From assembly GCA_001972305.1 (NCBI GenBank), contig BDDD01006670.1, positions 25,156-89,155 of the forward strand: DNA of 64,000 nucleotides. Reading direction: 5' to 3'. The DNA is from Cephalotus follicularis. Taxonomy: Eukaryota > Streptophyta > Magnoliopsida > Oxalidales > Cephalotaceae. The notes under the pieces are model-generated. The model worked only from the letters and a program-made list of their open reading frames with translations. It did no database searches and was not told the DNA's origin. Numbering within the stretch: position 1 is the stretch's first letter; each line of letters begins with the position of its first letter. Made by a program: the position numbers and the translations under genes. Positions 1-12,400 of the stretch are shown here, one piece after another.

Positions 1-568
1 ACCATAAAGGACATGCTACCAGGGTCAACACATGCATATCATCATTACATCAGTATTTAAATTTCTGTATTTCATATGTTTTTATATAACTGTTTTTGGT
101 TTTGTTTAAAAAGGGTTGAACCCTATTCAGGTTTTAAGTTTTTGATAATATGGTTGAGGCATAGCCCAACCCATACTTGTTTTCTGTTTATATTGCAATC
201 TGCTGAGGGCTGAGCCCATTTTATAAACTGTTCCTCCTTCGGGAGTGTGATCTGCTGAGGGCTGAGCCCATTAAAAACTGTTTCCTCCTTCGGGAGTGTG
301 ATTTTTACAAACTGTGTTTTTCTTTACAGGGGGCATAGTCCTATAAACGAATACTACATGCCCGATTTTTGTAAAATTTTAAGAGTTAGAATTATTTTCA
401 AGATTTTCAAGAAACTTTTATGTTTTCTTTCTGTTTTGAAGAACTTTCTGTTTTAAAATGCTTTTCTGAAACTATGTTCTGTTGAACCTACGATGTGAGT
501 CTCTGATGGGAGGCTTGGCCTCGTAGCGGGTGCGACGGATTCTAGCCGGGCTAGGTCCGGGCGTGACA
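1..568 (+). mobile_element. 3' part of a large Gypsy-type LTR, cut by the window edge
   Basis: This is the terminal 568 bp of the LTR family seen complete at 22638-25094 (reverse) and as the two ends of the element at 3396-9158. Shared landmarks are the repeated CTCCTTCGGGAGTGTGAT blocks, a GGGGGCATAGTCC block, a CTCGTAGCGGG block and the final GGGCGTGACA. It ends at 568 and interrupts a minus-strand Copia gag frame, so it inserted into an older Copia copy. Whether it is a solo LTR or the end of a full element cannot be seen. The five bases after it are CATGA; the partner target-site duplication would lie outside the window. Confidence 0.8.
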
Positions 569-1011
569 CATGAAATGTTCGATATGTTTTCTCCAGCAAC
601 ATATTCTCGGTGATAACTTCATAAGACATCTTTAATTGTGATACAATTTTAAACAACGTGGAATTATATTCCGAAACTGTTTTAAAATCCTGAAAATCGT
701 AGCTGTGACCAATCATTCAATGCCTTTGGCAATACAACAGCTTTCAAGTGCTCAAACCTATCATTTAGGTTTTGCCATAATTCATGTGGATTTTCAACAG
801 TCAAATATTCATATTTCAGGCCATCATCAATATGATGCCTTAGGAAAATCAGCGCAGTGGCGCGTTCCTCATTTGATGCTGCATTATCTTCATCAATTGT
901 GTGCCTTAATTTCTTAGCACTCAAATGCAGTTTCACATCAAGTACCCATGATAGATAATTCTTTCCAGAAATATCAAGAGCAATGAATTTCCGATTTTCA
1001 ATGTTTGCCAT
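569..1011 (-). pseudogene. Copia gag fragment (UBN2-type), frameshifted and truncated
   Basis: The frame starting at 1011 encodes a protein with MANIENRKFIALDISGKNYL, typical of the N-terminus of plant Copia gag polyproteins (UBN2 / DUF4219 family). Around 690 the homology moves to another frame, which continues with QDFKTVSEYNSTLFKI and stays gag-like to about 569, where the LTR insertion cuts it off. So it has one frameshift and a truncation and is not functional. Gag would normally form the virus-like particle of the element. The family assignment rests on recognising the motif, not on a search. Confidence 0.75.
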
Positions 1012-1084
1012 TTTTATACTGAATCAAAAGATAAAAATAAATGTCATTTGAGCATAGTAAATAAATAAAGATTACTGTAATTAA

Positions 1085-1248
1085 AAAAAATTTGGGACCT
1101 CATTGGTGCAATCATAGGTCACGCTCACTTTCTCCCAATTTAATCAGGGCATGAGACCACTTGAGCATAATAGGGCTTGCCGAGACTCGAACGCCAGACC
1201 TCATGTATGAACAAGCGGCTTCCTACCACTAAGTCACCACCTCAAGTG
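1085..1248 (-). mobile_element. tRNA-derived SINE-like element
   Basis: The reverse complement starts ACTTGAGGTGGTGACTTAGT and contains a Pol III A-box-like TTAGTGGTAGGAAG. About 30 bp later comes a B-box-like GTTCGAGTC, and the copy ends in a T/A-rich tail (CCAAATTTTTTTTAATT). A/B box spacing and total length (about 165 bp) fit a plant tRNA-related SINE. I could not find a clean target-site duplication. It lies inside the leader of the truncated Copia element. Confidence 0.6.
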
Positions 1249-2875
1249 ATGATAATCGTTTCTAAGATTAAATATATATAAATATATGATAATATCCTTA
1301 CTTACATTATTGAATGGATCAAATATTAGATAATTGCAATAATTAAAATTGATCATAAAGCAAATAATGTAAATATATAAAGCAGTAAACGGGTTCTCAC
1401 CTTTACATCGTAAGGTGATACCGTTTGATATTAAATATTTAGGTTCTCACTAAGTCTCGGGCAATTCCAGTAGACAAATGGTACCTCACAGATAATGTTT
1501 CACACCACGTATATGGTGATCCGCACAGATAAGTAATACATTAAAGTAATAATAGAGACATACGTTTTCATACACTGTCGGTACTCCGTACGAAATATGA
1601 AAACGCAAAACTTTATTATATATATATATATATATACACACACACATATATATTTGAAAAACTAATTCAAATTACCTCAAATTTCAGTTGGATAGAGTCT
1701 CGTGCTGATAACGTGTTATAAACTTAAAAAATTAACTCACAAAAGAAGATTGTACTATAAAGAGATTCAGAGCGAAATTGAGAGAGAAAGTAAGAGAGAA
1801 TAAGAGTTTTTCTTATTATGAATTCCTTAATTTCTTCTTAACATTACATTCCTATTTATAGGAGTTTAGGGGGTTATTGAAATAGTAATTGGGATTGTTG
1901 GAATAGTAATTCATACTTAATTTTGGCATATTTTTGACTAATTTTACAATGGAAAAGAATAAGTAGAAAAATCTGTTTTTGTAATGACTATCCAAGCTTC
2001 ATCAAGCTCATGATCGGGAGGTCATTTGTGGTCTAATTGAGCTAAAATTTTGATAGCATGTTCTTGACATTCCACTCTCAACTCTGAACGGTTGATTGAG
2101 TTTTGAAAGTCTCTACACTAGGTTTTTGATCACGTTTTAGGAATTCCTTATTGTTGGAATGAGGGCTGTATTTTCATTATGGGAAAGTGATTTGTACCTT
2201 TGATTTGATTATAGTAGAGATTTGAGTAGACTCAGAGATTGCTCTCGTGGTTTTTATTCTTCACATTGAAGGAGTTTTCCACGTTAAAATTTCTTGCTTT
2301 GTTTATGGTTGATTTGATTATTTTTATTGCTGTCATATATTTTTAGTGGGTTGTTTTCAATCAATTTCTCATAGCTAGGTTCAGTTAGATTAGAAAAGTG
2401 TATTTTTTTTTATCATGGAGTTCCATACACCTAGAATCAACTCATCTATGCACGTCTACTGTCAATGGGACTTAGAACCAAGTCATATTAGCAACCCGAT
2501 AAAAACTTTATCCTTGGGTTACTGCATATCAACCATAAAATAACATATCATTAATTTAGTTAACTATTACTTTTATTCTAGAAACCTTTAAAATTAATGA
2601 TGTGCATTTATACTATTGGGTGTGTTTGCATGCCGTTTACTGAACTGTGTCTACATAAGAATTTTTTCTTGTAAATGTACGAGAATGAGTCATTCCCTTG
2701 AGTATTTTTTTTAATTTTTTATCGTCGTTGATTAATTATTATAGGACAACAAATGATTTCTAGAAGTATAAATTTCATTTAGAGTTACATCATTTCATTA
2801 TATTTCGAAACATTATATATATATATATATATATATTATGTTATAGTAGAGGAGTAATAATATATAATAATCATG

Positions 2876-3308
2876 CACAACTAGAAAATTAACGATTAGA
2901 GATAGAAATTTTCTGCCTCTAATCGTGAAATTCTGTCTCTAATTTTGATTAGAGACGGAATACACTTATCTCCAAAATCATCGTCACAAACAATTTTAGC
3001 GACATAAAAAATATTCCGTCTCAAACATCGCTTTGAGACGGAAACAAGATTTCGTCTCTAATTTTTTGTTTTAGAAAAATATTGAGAAGAAAAATATTGA
3101 GACGAAATATATTTCGTCTAAATTTTTTTTGCTTTTGTTTGAAATGGAATAATTCCATCTCAAATTTTTCTATTGAGAGACATGTTTTGAGACGAAAAAA
3201 ATACATGAAAAATAAGTTGAGATGAAACTTTTATTCCGTCTCAAATTTTGAGATGAAAATTTGTTCTATCTAAAATTTCTGTCTCAAAATGCTGATTTTT
3301 TAGTATTG
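2876..3308. mobile_element. Short non-autonomous CACTA-like (En/Spm) element
   Basis: The left end reads CACAACTAGAAAATTAACGA. The right end, reverse-complemented, reads CAATACTAAAAAATCAGCAT. About 21 of the first 30 positions match, like diverged CACTA terminal inverted repeats. The interior holds many short direct and inverted copies of GAGACGGAA / TTCCGTCTC, the subterminal repeat pattern usual in plant CACTA elements. No coding capacity is present, and no clear 3-bp target duplication was found. Confidence 0.5.
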
Positions 3309-3395
3309 AATAATAATAATATTTTACAAATGTTGCGTTAATAATATGAGGACTAATGTATCTGATCCAAGCTCATATTTAATAACAAAAGTGTC

Positions 3396-5465
3396 TGTGA
3401 CATCCGTGTCCTTGTACGGTCTGTGTCTGTGAGCCTACGTGGCTTCTGTCTGTCTGTCGGTCTGTTAATCTGTTTTCTGGCATTCATGATATGCATCATG
3501 GTTCGGACAGTTTTCCGACTCCGTTCTCTGCGGCGATGTGATCCGTTCCAGTTCCGCTGCGGGATTCTGACTCTGTACTCCGTTTCATCAACTTTCCGTA
3601 AATTCCGAACTCTGTTCCGTTAGTTCTGTTTTCCGCTATTTTCTGCATTTCTGTATCTGTTTCTGTTGCATATGAACTTGAATTGCTTATCTGACTCGAA
3701 TTGGATAACTCGGACAACCACTTGGACTAGCTTTAATGATTTTGGACTTGGACTTGGACTATTTTAAATGATTTCGAAAGAGTGTTTAATAAGATGTTTT
3801 AATAATCGGACTTCTGTTTCTGTCGACCGTATAGGTCGTTATGATTTTCTGACATCTGCACGCATTTCATTGCATTAACGCATTGCACGACATTGTGCAT
3901 GTTTGAGTCTGATAGTTTGCTGTCTGTCTGTCTGTCTGTCTGTTGGCAGAGGATCCTGCCTTTGAGGTCGACCATGGAGGCGACCAGTCGAGAGACTCGC
4001 TCGTCTGTACTGTAAGTGGAACGCCTTTCTTTAACCTTTTATTCTGAAATGCTTTTAATGGTCTGAATGTTTCAAACGTTTTACGTTTTGCTTTCAGTAT
4101 ATGAATGAAACTTGAAATCTGTTTAAGTTTTAATGTTTGAAACTTTCATTTACTGTTTTCAAATGCTCGCACAGCTATAGTCATACTATGACACTACTTT
4201 CTGGTATATCTGTATATGATGAGGAAAATGATTTCCTCTATCTGTTTAAATCTTTTTTAAATCTGTTTTGATGACTCGGATGAGTCTCTGTATTCTGAAA
4301 TTCTGAAATCTGAAATTCTGTTTCTGAAATATGTTAAATATGTTTAGATGCATGGTGGTCTCGATATTGTATATATATATGTATCTGATGCCCATGAGAG
4401 GCTTGTTTACACGTGTATGACTTTCTACTGATGCTTGGACACGACGGTGTCCTTGCCACTATTTCTGCTGGACGTTCGGCCCGACGGAGCCCAGACGTCA
4501 ACCTTACTTAGTAGACCCATGGCATCTCTATATATTTATTTCTGTTTAAAACTCTGTTACTATTATATGTATGAAAAATCTGAGGATTTGAATCTGTTTA
4601 AAAGAAATGGTCTGATATGATTTTCCGATCTGGTTTTCTGCTGTTTTTGGGTAACTTTGGTTTTATAAATCGATTTTAGATTTATATTCTGTTTCTGAAA
4701 CTTCTCTTTAAGTTATTTTATACTTTTGTTTTACATTTCTGTAAAGATATTTATATGCGAGCAAAACTCTGCGGTGTCTTTTTGTTCCATCTCACTAGTC
4801 CTGTGGACTAACCCTCTCTTCTGTTTTCTGTTTTTAGTTCTGACAGGTTAGTCTGCTGAGCTCTGTCAGCTGGAGTCTGTCTGTCTGCTGAGGTGAGACC
4901 ACATAGGGCATGCTACCAGAGTCAACACATGCATAGCATCATTGCATAAACATTTTAAATTCTGCATTTCTCATGATTTTATATAACTGTTTTTGTTTTG
5001 TTTGAAAGGGCGGAGCCCTAGTTTAGCTTTATGTTCTGTTAATATGGTTGAGGCAGAGCCCACCCCATTACTTGTTTTCTGTTTTTAAATTGTGATCTGC
5101 TGAGGGTTGAGCCCATTTTATAAACTGTTTCCTCCTTCGGGAGTGTGATCTGTTGAGGGCTGAGCCCATTTCAAACTGTTTCCTCCTTCGGGAGTGTGAT
5201 TTATAAAACTGTGTTTTTTCTTTACAGGGGGCATAGTCCTATAAACGAATACTACATGCCCACTTTTCGTAAAATTTTAAGAGTTAGAATTATTTTCAAG
5301 TTTTTCAAGAAACTTTCTGTTTTCTTTATTTTTTTGAAGAGATTTTCTGTTATAAATGCATTTCTGAATCTCTGTTCTGCTGAACCTACGAGGTGAGTCT
5401 CTGATGGGAGACTTGGCCTCGTAGCGGGCGCGACGGATTCCAGCGGGGCTGGGTCCGGGTGTGAA
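3396..5465 (+). repeat. 5' LTR of the LARD-like element
   Basis: Begins TGTGACATCCGTGTCC, the same start as the complete solo LTR at 22638-25094. Relative to that copy it lacks the TATA/CT-rich promoter segment: the sequence jumps from the TGCATCATG block at about 3500 straight to the GC-rich block. It also carries a segment at about 3600-3950 that the solo copy lacks. The 3' boundary is approximate because the expected terminal GTGACA has decayed to GTGAATG. Confidence 0.7.
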
Positions 5466-5469
5466 TGTT

Positions 5470-5481
5470 TGGTATCAGAGC
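5470..5481 (+). other. Primer-binding site, tRNA-iMet type
   Basis: TGGTATCAGAGC directly downstream of the 5' LTR. It is complementary to the 3' end of plant initiator methionine tRNA and is where minus-strand DNA synthesis would start. This fixes the element's orientation as + strand. Confidence 0.9.
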
Positions 5482-6967
5482 TTTTGGTTTTCAGATTCTC
5501 TAGACTCATTTGCATCTCATGCATTTCTGGTAGGCATTCAGTTCTGAGTTCTGATATAAGTGTGGTAGCATGCCTTGTGGTCAAGTGATATCATCTTGTG
5601 GTAGAGTTTGCGTTTGGGCTCGACCCAAATGTTCTGATGTCTGAGATTTCAATTCTGGATTTCTCTGTCGCAACAGAGTTGTTGCTGGGGTGTCACACCC
5701 TTATTCCCCCTGTTCTGATATGGTAGATCTGAAGTGTCTGCTGATGTTTTGAGGTCTGATTCTGTTGCTGAATATACTGGTTATATTTGAGATTATAAAG
5801 ATAGATATTTTCAATTCGGAAATATTTTAAGGTTTGAGTTTAGTATGTTTATCTGTTTTGTGGAATTATGATTAAGTTTCTGATGAGGTTCTGATCGGTG
5901 TCTGATACTCTGTCTGATGGAGTTCCCTGTTAAGGGGGATATGTTTGGGAGTTAATAGATTCTGAGCAATGTGATGTTCTGCCGTGCAGTAAACATCGAG
6001 TAGTTGATCTGATTGATCCATCCCTCTGGAAAGTTTAATGATGGTGTATCTTTTGTAAGCTGTAGTACGAGGAGATATGATATGGAGTTCATTGATAAAT
6101 GTCTCTTGAGCTTATAAGTATGATTAGTTGAATCAGGTTGAATTGACGTTTTGGATTCAATATTTCTGCTTGATGATTCATTTCATGACTATGGTATGAA
6201 ATGAGTAAGTGTAGATAAGTGAATGCAGAGGAAATCTGTATTGTGGCCTTGAGGTTTATAAGAATGCTTTGATTTCAAATTCTTCTGACTTGCTTTGAAG
6301 TAAGTTAATGGTTACTTATATGATCTGATTAGACTTGAGTTGCATTTTGATGACTTTAGTTTTAACCTCTGCAAGTTTTATGGTAGACTTGATGATAGGA
6401 AATGTGGATCTGTAAAGTAGTAATATGTTAGTAGGGTTCTCGATATGCTTATGTGATATCGATGACTACAATATGAGTTTTGCTGATTTGGTGACTGTTA
6501 AGGATCCTTAGTATCTGTTTAAAGTTCTGATATGATTGAATTTTTATATTGAATTGAAATTCCTAGATGATGGAAATGCTACGAGTTCTAGTGATATGTT
6601 ATAAATCTGGTAACGTTGAGGATTATAGTATAATATTTCTTATCAAATGTCTGTTAAGTATCTGTATCCGTGACTTAAAGTTTTGACGCGATCTGTTTAG
6701 AGAATAAATTTGAGGTTTCTGATTGATAAACTCTTGCGAGTCAAGATACCTTGTGAATTATGCTTGGAGAAAAACTTTTCAGGTTCTGGTGTCAAATCTG
6801 ATCGTGATGTGTGAATGATTCTGATGTGTATAGAAGCGATTGTCGAAAGTCTTGGGTGATCTGATTTCTGTAGTGATGAAAAGTTGTTATGAGTTCGATC
6901 TTCTGTTTTGTCAACCTTTGGAGTTCTGCGAATTTCGAGGACGAAATTCTGTTAAGGGGGATATGTT
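5482..6967 (+). other. Non-coding internal domain of the LARD-like element, with polypurine tract
   Basis: No reading frame longer than background and no recognisable gag, protease, RT, RNase H or integrase motif. Base composition is rich in TCTG/TGAT words, as in the LTRs. The last about 45 bp (from about 6920) contain the conserved CGAGGACGAAATT and the purine-rich GTTAAGGGGGATA, which would prime plus-strand synthesis. Confidence 0.7.
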
Positions 6968-9158
6968 TGTGACAGCTGTGTCCTTATACGGTCTGTGTCT
7001 GTGAGCCTACGTGGCTTCTGTATGTCTGTCGGTCTGTTAATCTGTTTTCTGGCATTCATGATATGCATCATGACATTATTTAAATTTTGACAATTTTATT
7101 CTGATGGTTTTCTGCATAAGAAATTGATTTTTCTTTTCTGTAAATTAAATGATGTTTTACTGAAACTGTTGCTGATTTCAAAAAATAGGTCAAGTGGTAT
7201 GTCCTAAACATTCAATTTCTGTCCGTAACGGTTAAATTCTGGACAAAACTCATTCCGTTATGGTGGAATTTATATATATATGTGTGAAAATGTAAATTTT
7301 TATTGAAAATTTTGGACTCTCTCTCTCATCTCTCCCGCTCTCTCTCTCCTCTCTCCCGTTTCTCTCCGGTTTCTGGCTTCTGCCGCCGGCGTCAGTGCCG
7401 ATCTGACACCGACGAGGGTATCGGTCGAACCACAGCGACCTCCCGAGTACACCGGCCCCAGCCTCGACGTCGGCAACGGCGCCGTTTGCGCCCGGCGAGC
7501 ATTTCTCCCTCCGCCCCTGTTTTCCTTCGTTCCGACGTCTCCGGTGGTCGTCACTGCAAGGGGAGCCCATATTCGGACTCCTGGCGTCACGGCCGTTCGA
7601 ACGGTGCCAGCCCCGACCCGTGACGACGTCGGCAGCATCGATCGCCGGAGAAGGCNCTTTCTTTAACCTTTTTACTCTGGAGTTTCTTTTAATGGTTTGA
7701 ATGTTTCAAACGTTTTACGTTTTGCTTTCCGTATATGAATGAAACTTGAATCTATTTCTGTTCTGAAATATATTTAAGTTTTAATGTCTGAACTTTCTTT
7801 TAATGTTTTCAAATGCTCGCATGGTTATAGTCATATTATGACGCTATTTTCTACTATATCTGTATATGATGAGGAAAATGATTTCCTCTATCTGTTTAAA
7901 TCTGTTTTAAATCTGTTTTGACGGCTCTGCCGATCTCTGTATATCTGTTTGAAGTCTGTTTTGAGAAAATCTGAGTTTCTGTTTTCTGAATATGTTAAAT
8001 ATGTTTAGATGCATGGTGATCTCGGTATTGTATTATATATATGTATCTGATGCCCATGAGAGGCTTGTCTACACGTGTATAACTTTCTGCTGATGCTTGG
8101 ACACGACGGTGTCCTTGCCACTATTTCTGCTGGACGTTCGGCCCAACGGGGCCCAGACGTCGACCTTACTTAGTAGACCCCATGGCATCTCTATATATTT
8201 ATTTCTGTTTCAAACTCTGTTACTATTATATGTATGAAAAATATGAGGATTTGAATCTGTTTGAAATAAATGGTCAGATATGATTTTCTGATCTGGTTTT
8301 CTACTGTTTTCGGGAAACTTTGGTTTTTATAAATCGATTTTAGATTTATATTCTGTTTAATTCATTTTATATCTGTTTTATAAATGAGATGTTGTATTTT
8401 GATTCTGTTTTAGTTGTTTTACATTTTTGTTATATCTTTTCTGCAAAGATATTTTATATGCGAGCAAAACTCTGCGGAGTCTTTTGTTCCATCTCACTAG
8501 TCCTGTGGACTAACCCTCTCCTCTGTTTTCTGTTTTTAGTTCTGACAAGTTAGTCTGCTGCGTTCTGTCAGCTGGAGTCAGTCTGGCTGCTGAGGTGAGA
8601 CCACAAAAAGGGCATGCTACCAGAGTCAAAACATGCATATTATCATTTCATTAGTATTTAAATTTCTGCATTTCATATGTTTTTATATAACTGTTTTTGG
8701 TTTTGTTTAAAAAGGGTTGAACCCTATTCAGGTTTTAAGTTTTTGATAATATGTTTGAGGCAGAGCCCAACTCATACTTGTTTTCTGTTTATATTATGAT
8801 CTGCTGAGGGCTGAGCTCAATTTATAAACTGTTCCTCCTTCGGGAGTGTGATCTGCTGAGGGCTGAGCCCATTACAAACTGTTTCCTCCTTCGGGAGTGT
8901 GATTTTTTATAAACTGTGTTTTTCTTTACAGGGGGCATAGTCCTATAAACAAATACTACATGCCCGATTTTCGTAAAATTTTAAGAGTTAGAATTATTTT
9001 CAAGTTTTTCAAGAAACTTTTCTGTTTTCTTTCTGTTTTGAAGAACTTTATGTTTTAAAATGCTTTTTCTGCTGAACCTACGAGGTGAATCTCTGATGGG
9101 AGGCTTGGCCTCGTAGCGGGCACGACGGATTCCAGCGGGGCTGGGTACGGGCGTGACA
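6968..9158 (+). repeat. 3' LTR of the LARD-like element
   Basis: Starts TGTGACAGCTGTGTCC and ends GGGCGTGACA. Contains a TATA-like run, a CT-rich stretch (7317-7360) and a GC-rich block (7380-7655) that ends at an ambiguous base (N at 7656). Compared with the complete solo LTR it lacks about 270 bp exactly at that N, so part of this LTR is probably missing from the assembly rather than from the genome. Confidence 0.8.
7269..7280 (+). promoter_or_regulatory. Probable LTR promoter TATA box
   Basis: TTTATATATATA lies about 40 bp upstream of a CT-dinucleotide-rich stretch and a GC-rich block, the layout of a plant Pol II core promoter followed by a pyrimidine-rich leader. The matching TATATATAAGGG occurs in the solo LTR on the other strand at 24788-24799, so the signal is conserved between copies. 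Confidence 0.5.
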
Positions 9159-9163
9159 CTCTC

Positions 9164-9480
9164 CGTACCCGTTATTAAGTTTTTAAAATATATATAAATT
9201 TTATTTTTATTACATAATTATGTTTAAAACATTATGTTTGAAACCCACAATTTGTTTTTTGTTTTATATTATTGAGTATTGTAGTATGAGAACAAAAAAA
9301 TTTCTCTATTTACAAAAAGGTTATAGGTATGGATAAGGTACGAGTATTAATAAGTTTTCGTAGAGACGGAGACGAAGATCTTTAATAATACCTGTATGAA
9401 TATGAGGAGGATATGAGAAAAATTAAAAAAAAAAAGAGGGACGGGAACAGAGACTGTAGTATTCGTATCCAACCCTCCTC
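9164..9480 (-). repeat. Truncated copy of the hAT-like repeat family seen at 29078-30712
   Basis: The reverse complement of this stretch (GTTGGATACGAATACTACAG through AACGGGTACGGAGAG) aligns over most of its length with 29095-29316 plus 30484-30570. It shares an ACTCAATAATATAAAACAAA block and a TTATGTAATAAAAATAAAAT block. This copy is continuous where the other is split by an insertion. It is cut at 9158 by the LTR, and the missing half is not found on the other side of that element. Confidence 0.6.
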
Positions 9481-12400
9481 GTTGTTATGGGTACTTTCAC
9501 GCAGCCTCAATCTTGAAGCCAAATGCTCAATTTTTATGTTCAAAACAATTAGACAATTTCAAATGTGACAAACTAGTAATGATAATTTATAATTTTGTAT
9601 CACATGATGATGTCGGGATTTACTTTTTTTCCCCTTTCTTTATCCAAATGAGATGGATTCATTAACCAAAATAATTAGACATTATAAACGTGTGAAAAGA
9701 GTTAAAAAGGCATTTTCTCTTACCAAAAGGGCCGAAAGACCGAAACTCTGAAAGCTCCTAATTTAACACATGGGGCTGGCACAGAACTAACTGTGGAAGC
9801 CTGGAAGGAATGTGAGCCAACGGATCCTCAACATCGATTTTCAAAGCTTTTTAGTGGTCTGGGCCCACCAATTGAAAATTTTGAATCGGGTTTTTACATG
9901 TGTTTGTATAATTTTGTATTAAAAATACACTGAACAGTATATTAGACGTCTCTTCCTCATTGAAAATAAACCCAAATTTATACACATAAAGATGGCTCAT
10001 GGCCTACGCCAGCAATCTCCAAATAATTAATGCATAATAAAAGTGAGAATGTAAAACCTTTAACTTGTATACAAAGATGGTCATTTGATGGCCAATCATT
10101 CCCAAACATGGAACACCCTCCCTATTACAACACTAGCTAGTTACGTAGCTTGGTAAGATAAGTAAAACTCATATGGCTGTTCTCCTCGTCAATTAAAGGA
10201 GGCGACAGATAATCAAACTTTTTTCAACAAAGGAATTTAATTGCATTTTTGAATATTGAATCATAAAAATCAAGTGTGTTCTCTCACATTACATATATAT
10301 ATATATCATTAAAAAAAAAAACAGTTTTTATCACTATAAGAGTCTTTATCTTCTCTTTTCCATCTAATTGGTTTATATTTCTTATTAGATAATCCCTTAA
10401 TTTTTGAAGACAATCACTACTTCGATTTTGGAAAAAGAAAATCTCTTTATCAATGAGGTCTCAAATTTATAAAATTGATAACTTGAGCCACTCCTTGTGG
10501 TTAGAATTTTGAATGAGGATAATTTAATTTTGAGGCCAATTCAACCAACTTAAAACAATTATGGCAATTAATTAGAAGAAACCAACAAAAAGCATTTAGA
10601 AAAAAGGATTTGGGTGAACATAATCTACATATAATCAATAATAAGAGTTTATATATATGTCAGCAATTTATCATTAGTTTACCATGTTATTATCGTAGAC
10701 TTTTATTATTGATTTTATTTACATGAGTTATGTTTACCCACTAAATCTCTCAAAATAAATGATTTAACATACTGCAAAATAGAATTATACATGACTCAAC
10801 AAATTTTACTAGGATCATTTTATTTTATTTTGGATAATGTGTCAATTCACAACAAAACAAAAAAGGCAAAAAAAATAGATGATTTTTGGTGATTGATGAT
10901 AATTTGTCATGTTTTGTTTTTATTAGTGGTTATGCACTTTTATGAAAGGGTTTTTGATAATGTTTGGAGTAAATCTTGCTCATCAACTGTCAATATATCC
11001 CTTGATGCGAGCGAGAATAAAAACCTATGTAATTAAAATAACACATCATTTAAACACAATTTATAAAATCAATTACGGACAAACAGGATAATAAAATATT
11101 TGACGATTGTGTTTTTAACCCAAAAAAAAAACATCAGAAATCTTCAATATTTTTCATGAGTTAATTATACAAGTCATATAGTATAGTATGAGTTGAGAAA
11201 ATAGTATTTAAAAAAAATCAGAATATATAGTATTATTTGTGATTATATGAATTAAAATGTGGAATATTTCAATTCTGTATTTTTAAAAACCATATTCTCT
11301 ATTGCTACCGTACGTAACTAACACTTCTTCCTTTAAATTAAATTGTCTAGCTAGTCTCCTGATTCTCTATATTAAAAAAAAAATGGATACTTTATCCTCT
11401 AAATCACCTTAATCTTAATCAAGAAATTAGGCAAGATGGCATACAAGACAGCCTCTTAGTATACCGATAAGGGCGTAGCTAGGCCTTTGCTTCTATAGTT
11501 GATAGCCGTACAACAATTAAAAGAGAATTAATATATAGCCAACGTGCATGTACACGAAGGAAAATTATTGAGTAAATGTCTTTAATAAGGGAGGCCCAGC
11601 TAAATGAATACTCTATATTTGTGGATTAATGATTGAAGAGTTAAAACTTGCGCATTGATGTAAAACATTCTTTATTATGTATCTTCTTCTTCAATCTCAA
11701 ATTTTCACTTTACACATATTTAATATAGAATCAGTGTTTCCCATATTTTCCGACCGAGATTTCTCTCGAAATAAAAATTTATACAATTATTTACTTAATT
11801 CAATGCAAATATAACTATCACTCAACTATAACCATAATGATTGCGAATTAATATAAGAGTATTATACAACACATTATAAAAAAAAAAAAACTCACTTTTC
11901 TTTTTAAAATTTTACGGATCTAAAACTCTGCGAGCATAACTTATTTTAAAAAGGAATTTATGATTATTAATTTTTAATTATTCAAATATCTATCAAACGT
12001 CATAAAATCATTAGTTATGAGATCAATGATTAATATTAGAAAATAAAATATAACACTAGAATATAATTGACAAAACGCGTATTTAAGGTATGGTGCGATG
12101 CTCAAAGTCTTATAAAAAAATATAAATTAATATTAAAGTTTTTATGTTGATAAATTTAAAATTGTAAGATAAAATATTTCACATGTAAGAGTTAAAAACT
12201 AAATATTTCAATGACAATATAATATTAGATATTATATAAACCAACAAAAAAAATTAAATTTATCATAAAACTCATCAAAATAATTCGTAATAAAAGACAA
12301 CGAATAAAATAAATGAATATCACGTGCGTTATATAAATGTTATTAAACGTATAATGAACAATGAAATTAAAAAATTAGTATCCATGTGGTACAACATTTG

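Larger units (their letters stand above)
569..2069 (-). mobile_element. Truncated Ty1/Copia retrotransposon 5' half (LTR, leader, gag)
   Basis: Read on the minus strand, this has an LTR-like segment (about 1714-2069) with a TATA-like CTATAAATAGG (complement of 1851-1862). It ends in TTTATAACA, followed by a putative primer-binding stretch CGTTATCAGCACGAG. A leader of about 0.7 kb then leads into a gag start at 1011. The element is cut at 569 by the LTR to its left. The outer LTR edge at about 2069 is a guess from a TG..CA boundary. The leader also carries a SINE-like insertion. Confidence 0.6.
3396..9158 (+). mobile_element. Non-autonomous Gypsy (Tekay/Del-like) LTR element with a non-coding interior (LARD-like)
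   Basis: Two long direct repeats (3396-5465 and 6968-9158) flank only about 1.5 kb of internal DNA. The 5' repeat is followed by a textbook tRNA-iMet primer-binding site, and the 3' repeat is preceded by a GTTAAGGGGGATA polypurine tract. Just before that tract is CGAATTTCGAGGACGAAATT, a stretch typical of the pol end of plant chromovirus-type Gypsy elements. No gag or pol frame survives inside. The flanking pentamers (GTGTC left, CTCTC right) do not match, so the two ends may come from different insertions joined by recombination. Confidence 0.8.

Noticed and set aside
3902-3945. (CTGT)n run as a possible CRISPR-like or satellite array
   Set aside because: It is a simple microsatellite inside an LTR, without spacers; CRISPR arrays do not occur in this genomic context.
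7250-7638. Overlapping 106-112-codon frames on both strands in the LTR GC-rich block
   Set aside because: They follow from high GC content and low stop-codon density within an LTR; no protein domain is recognisable. Kept only as a low-interest observation.
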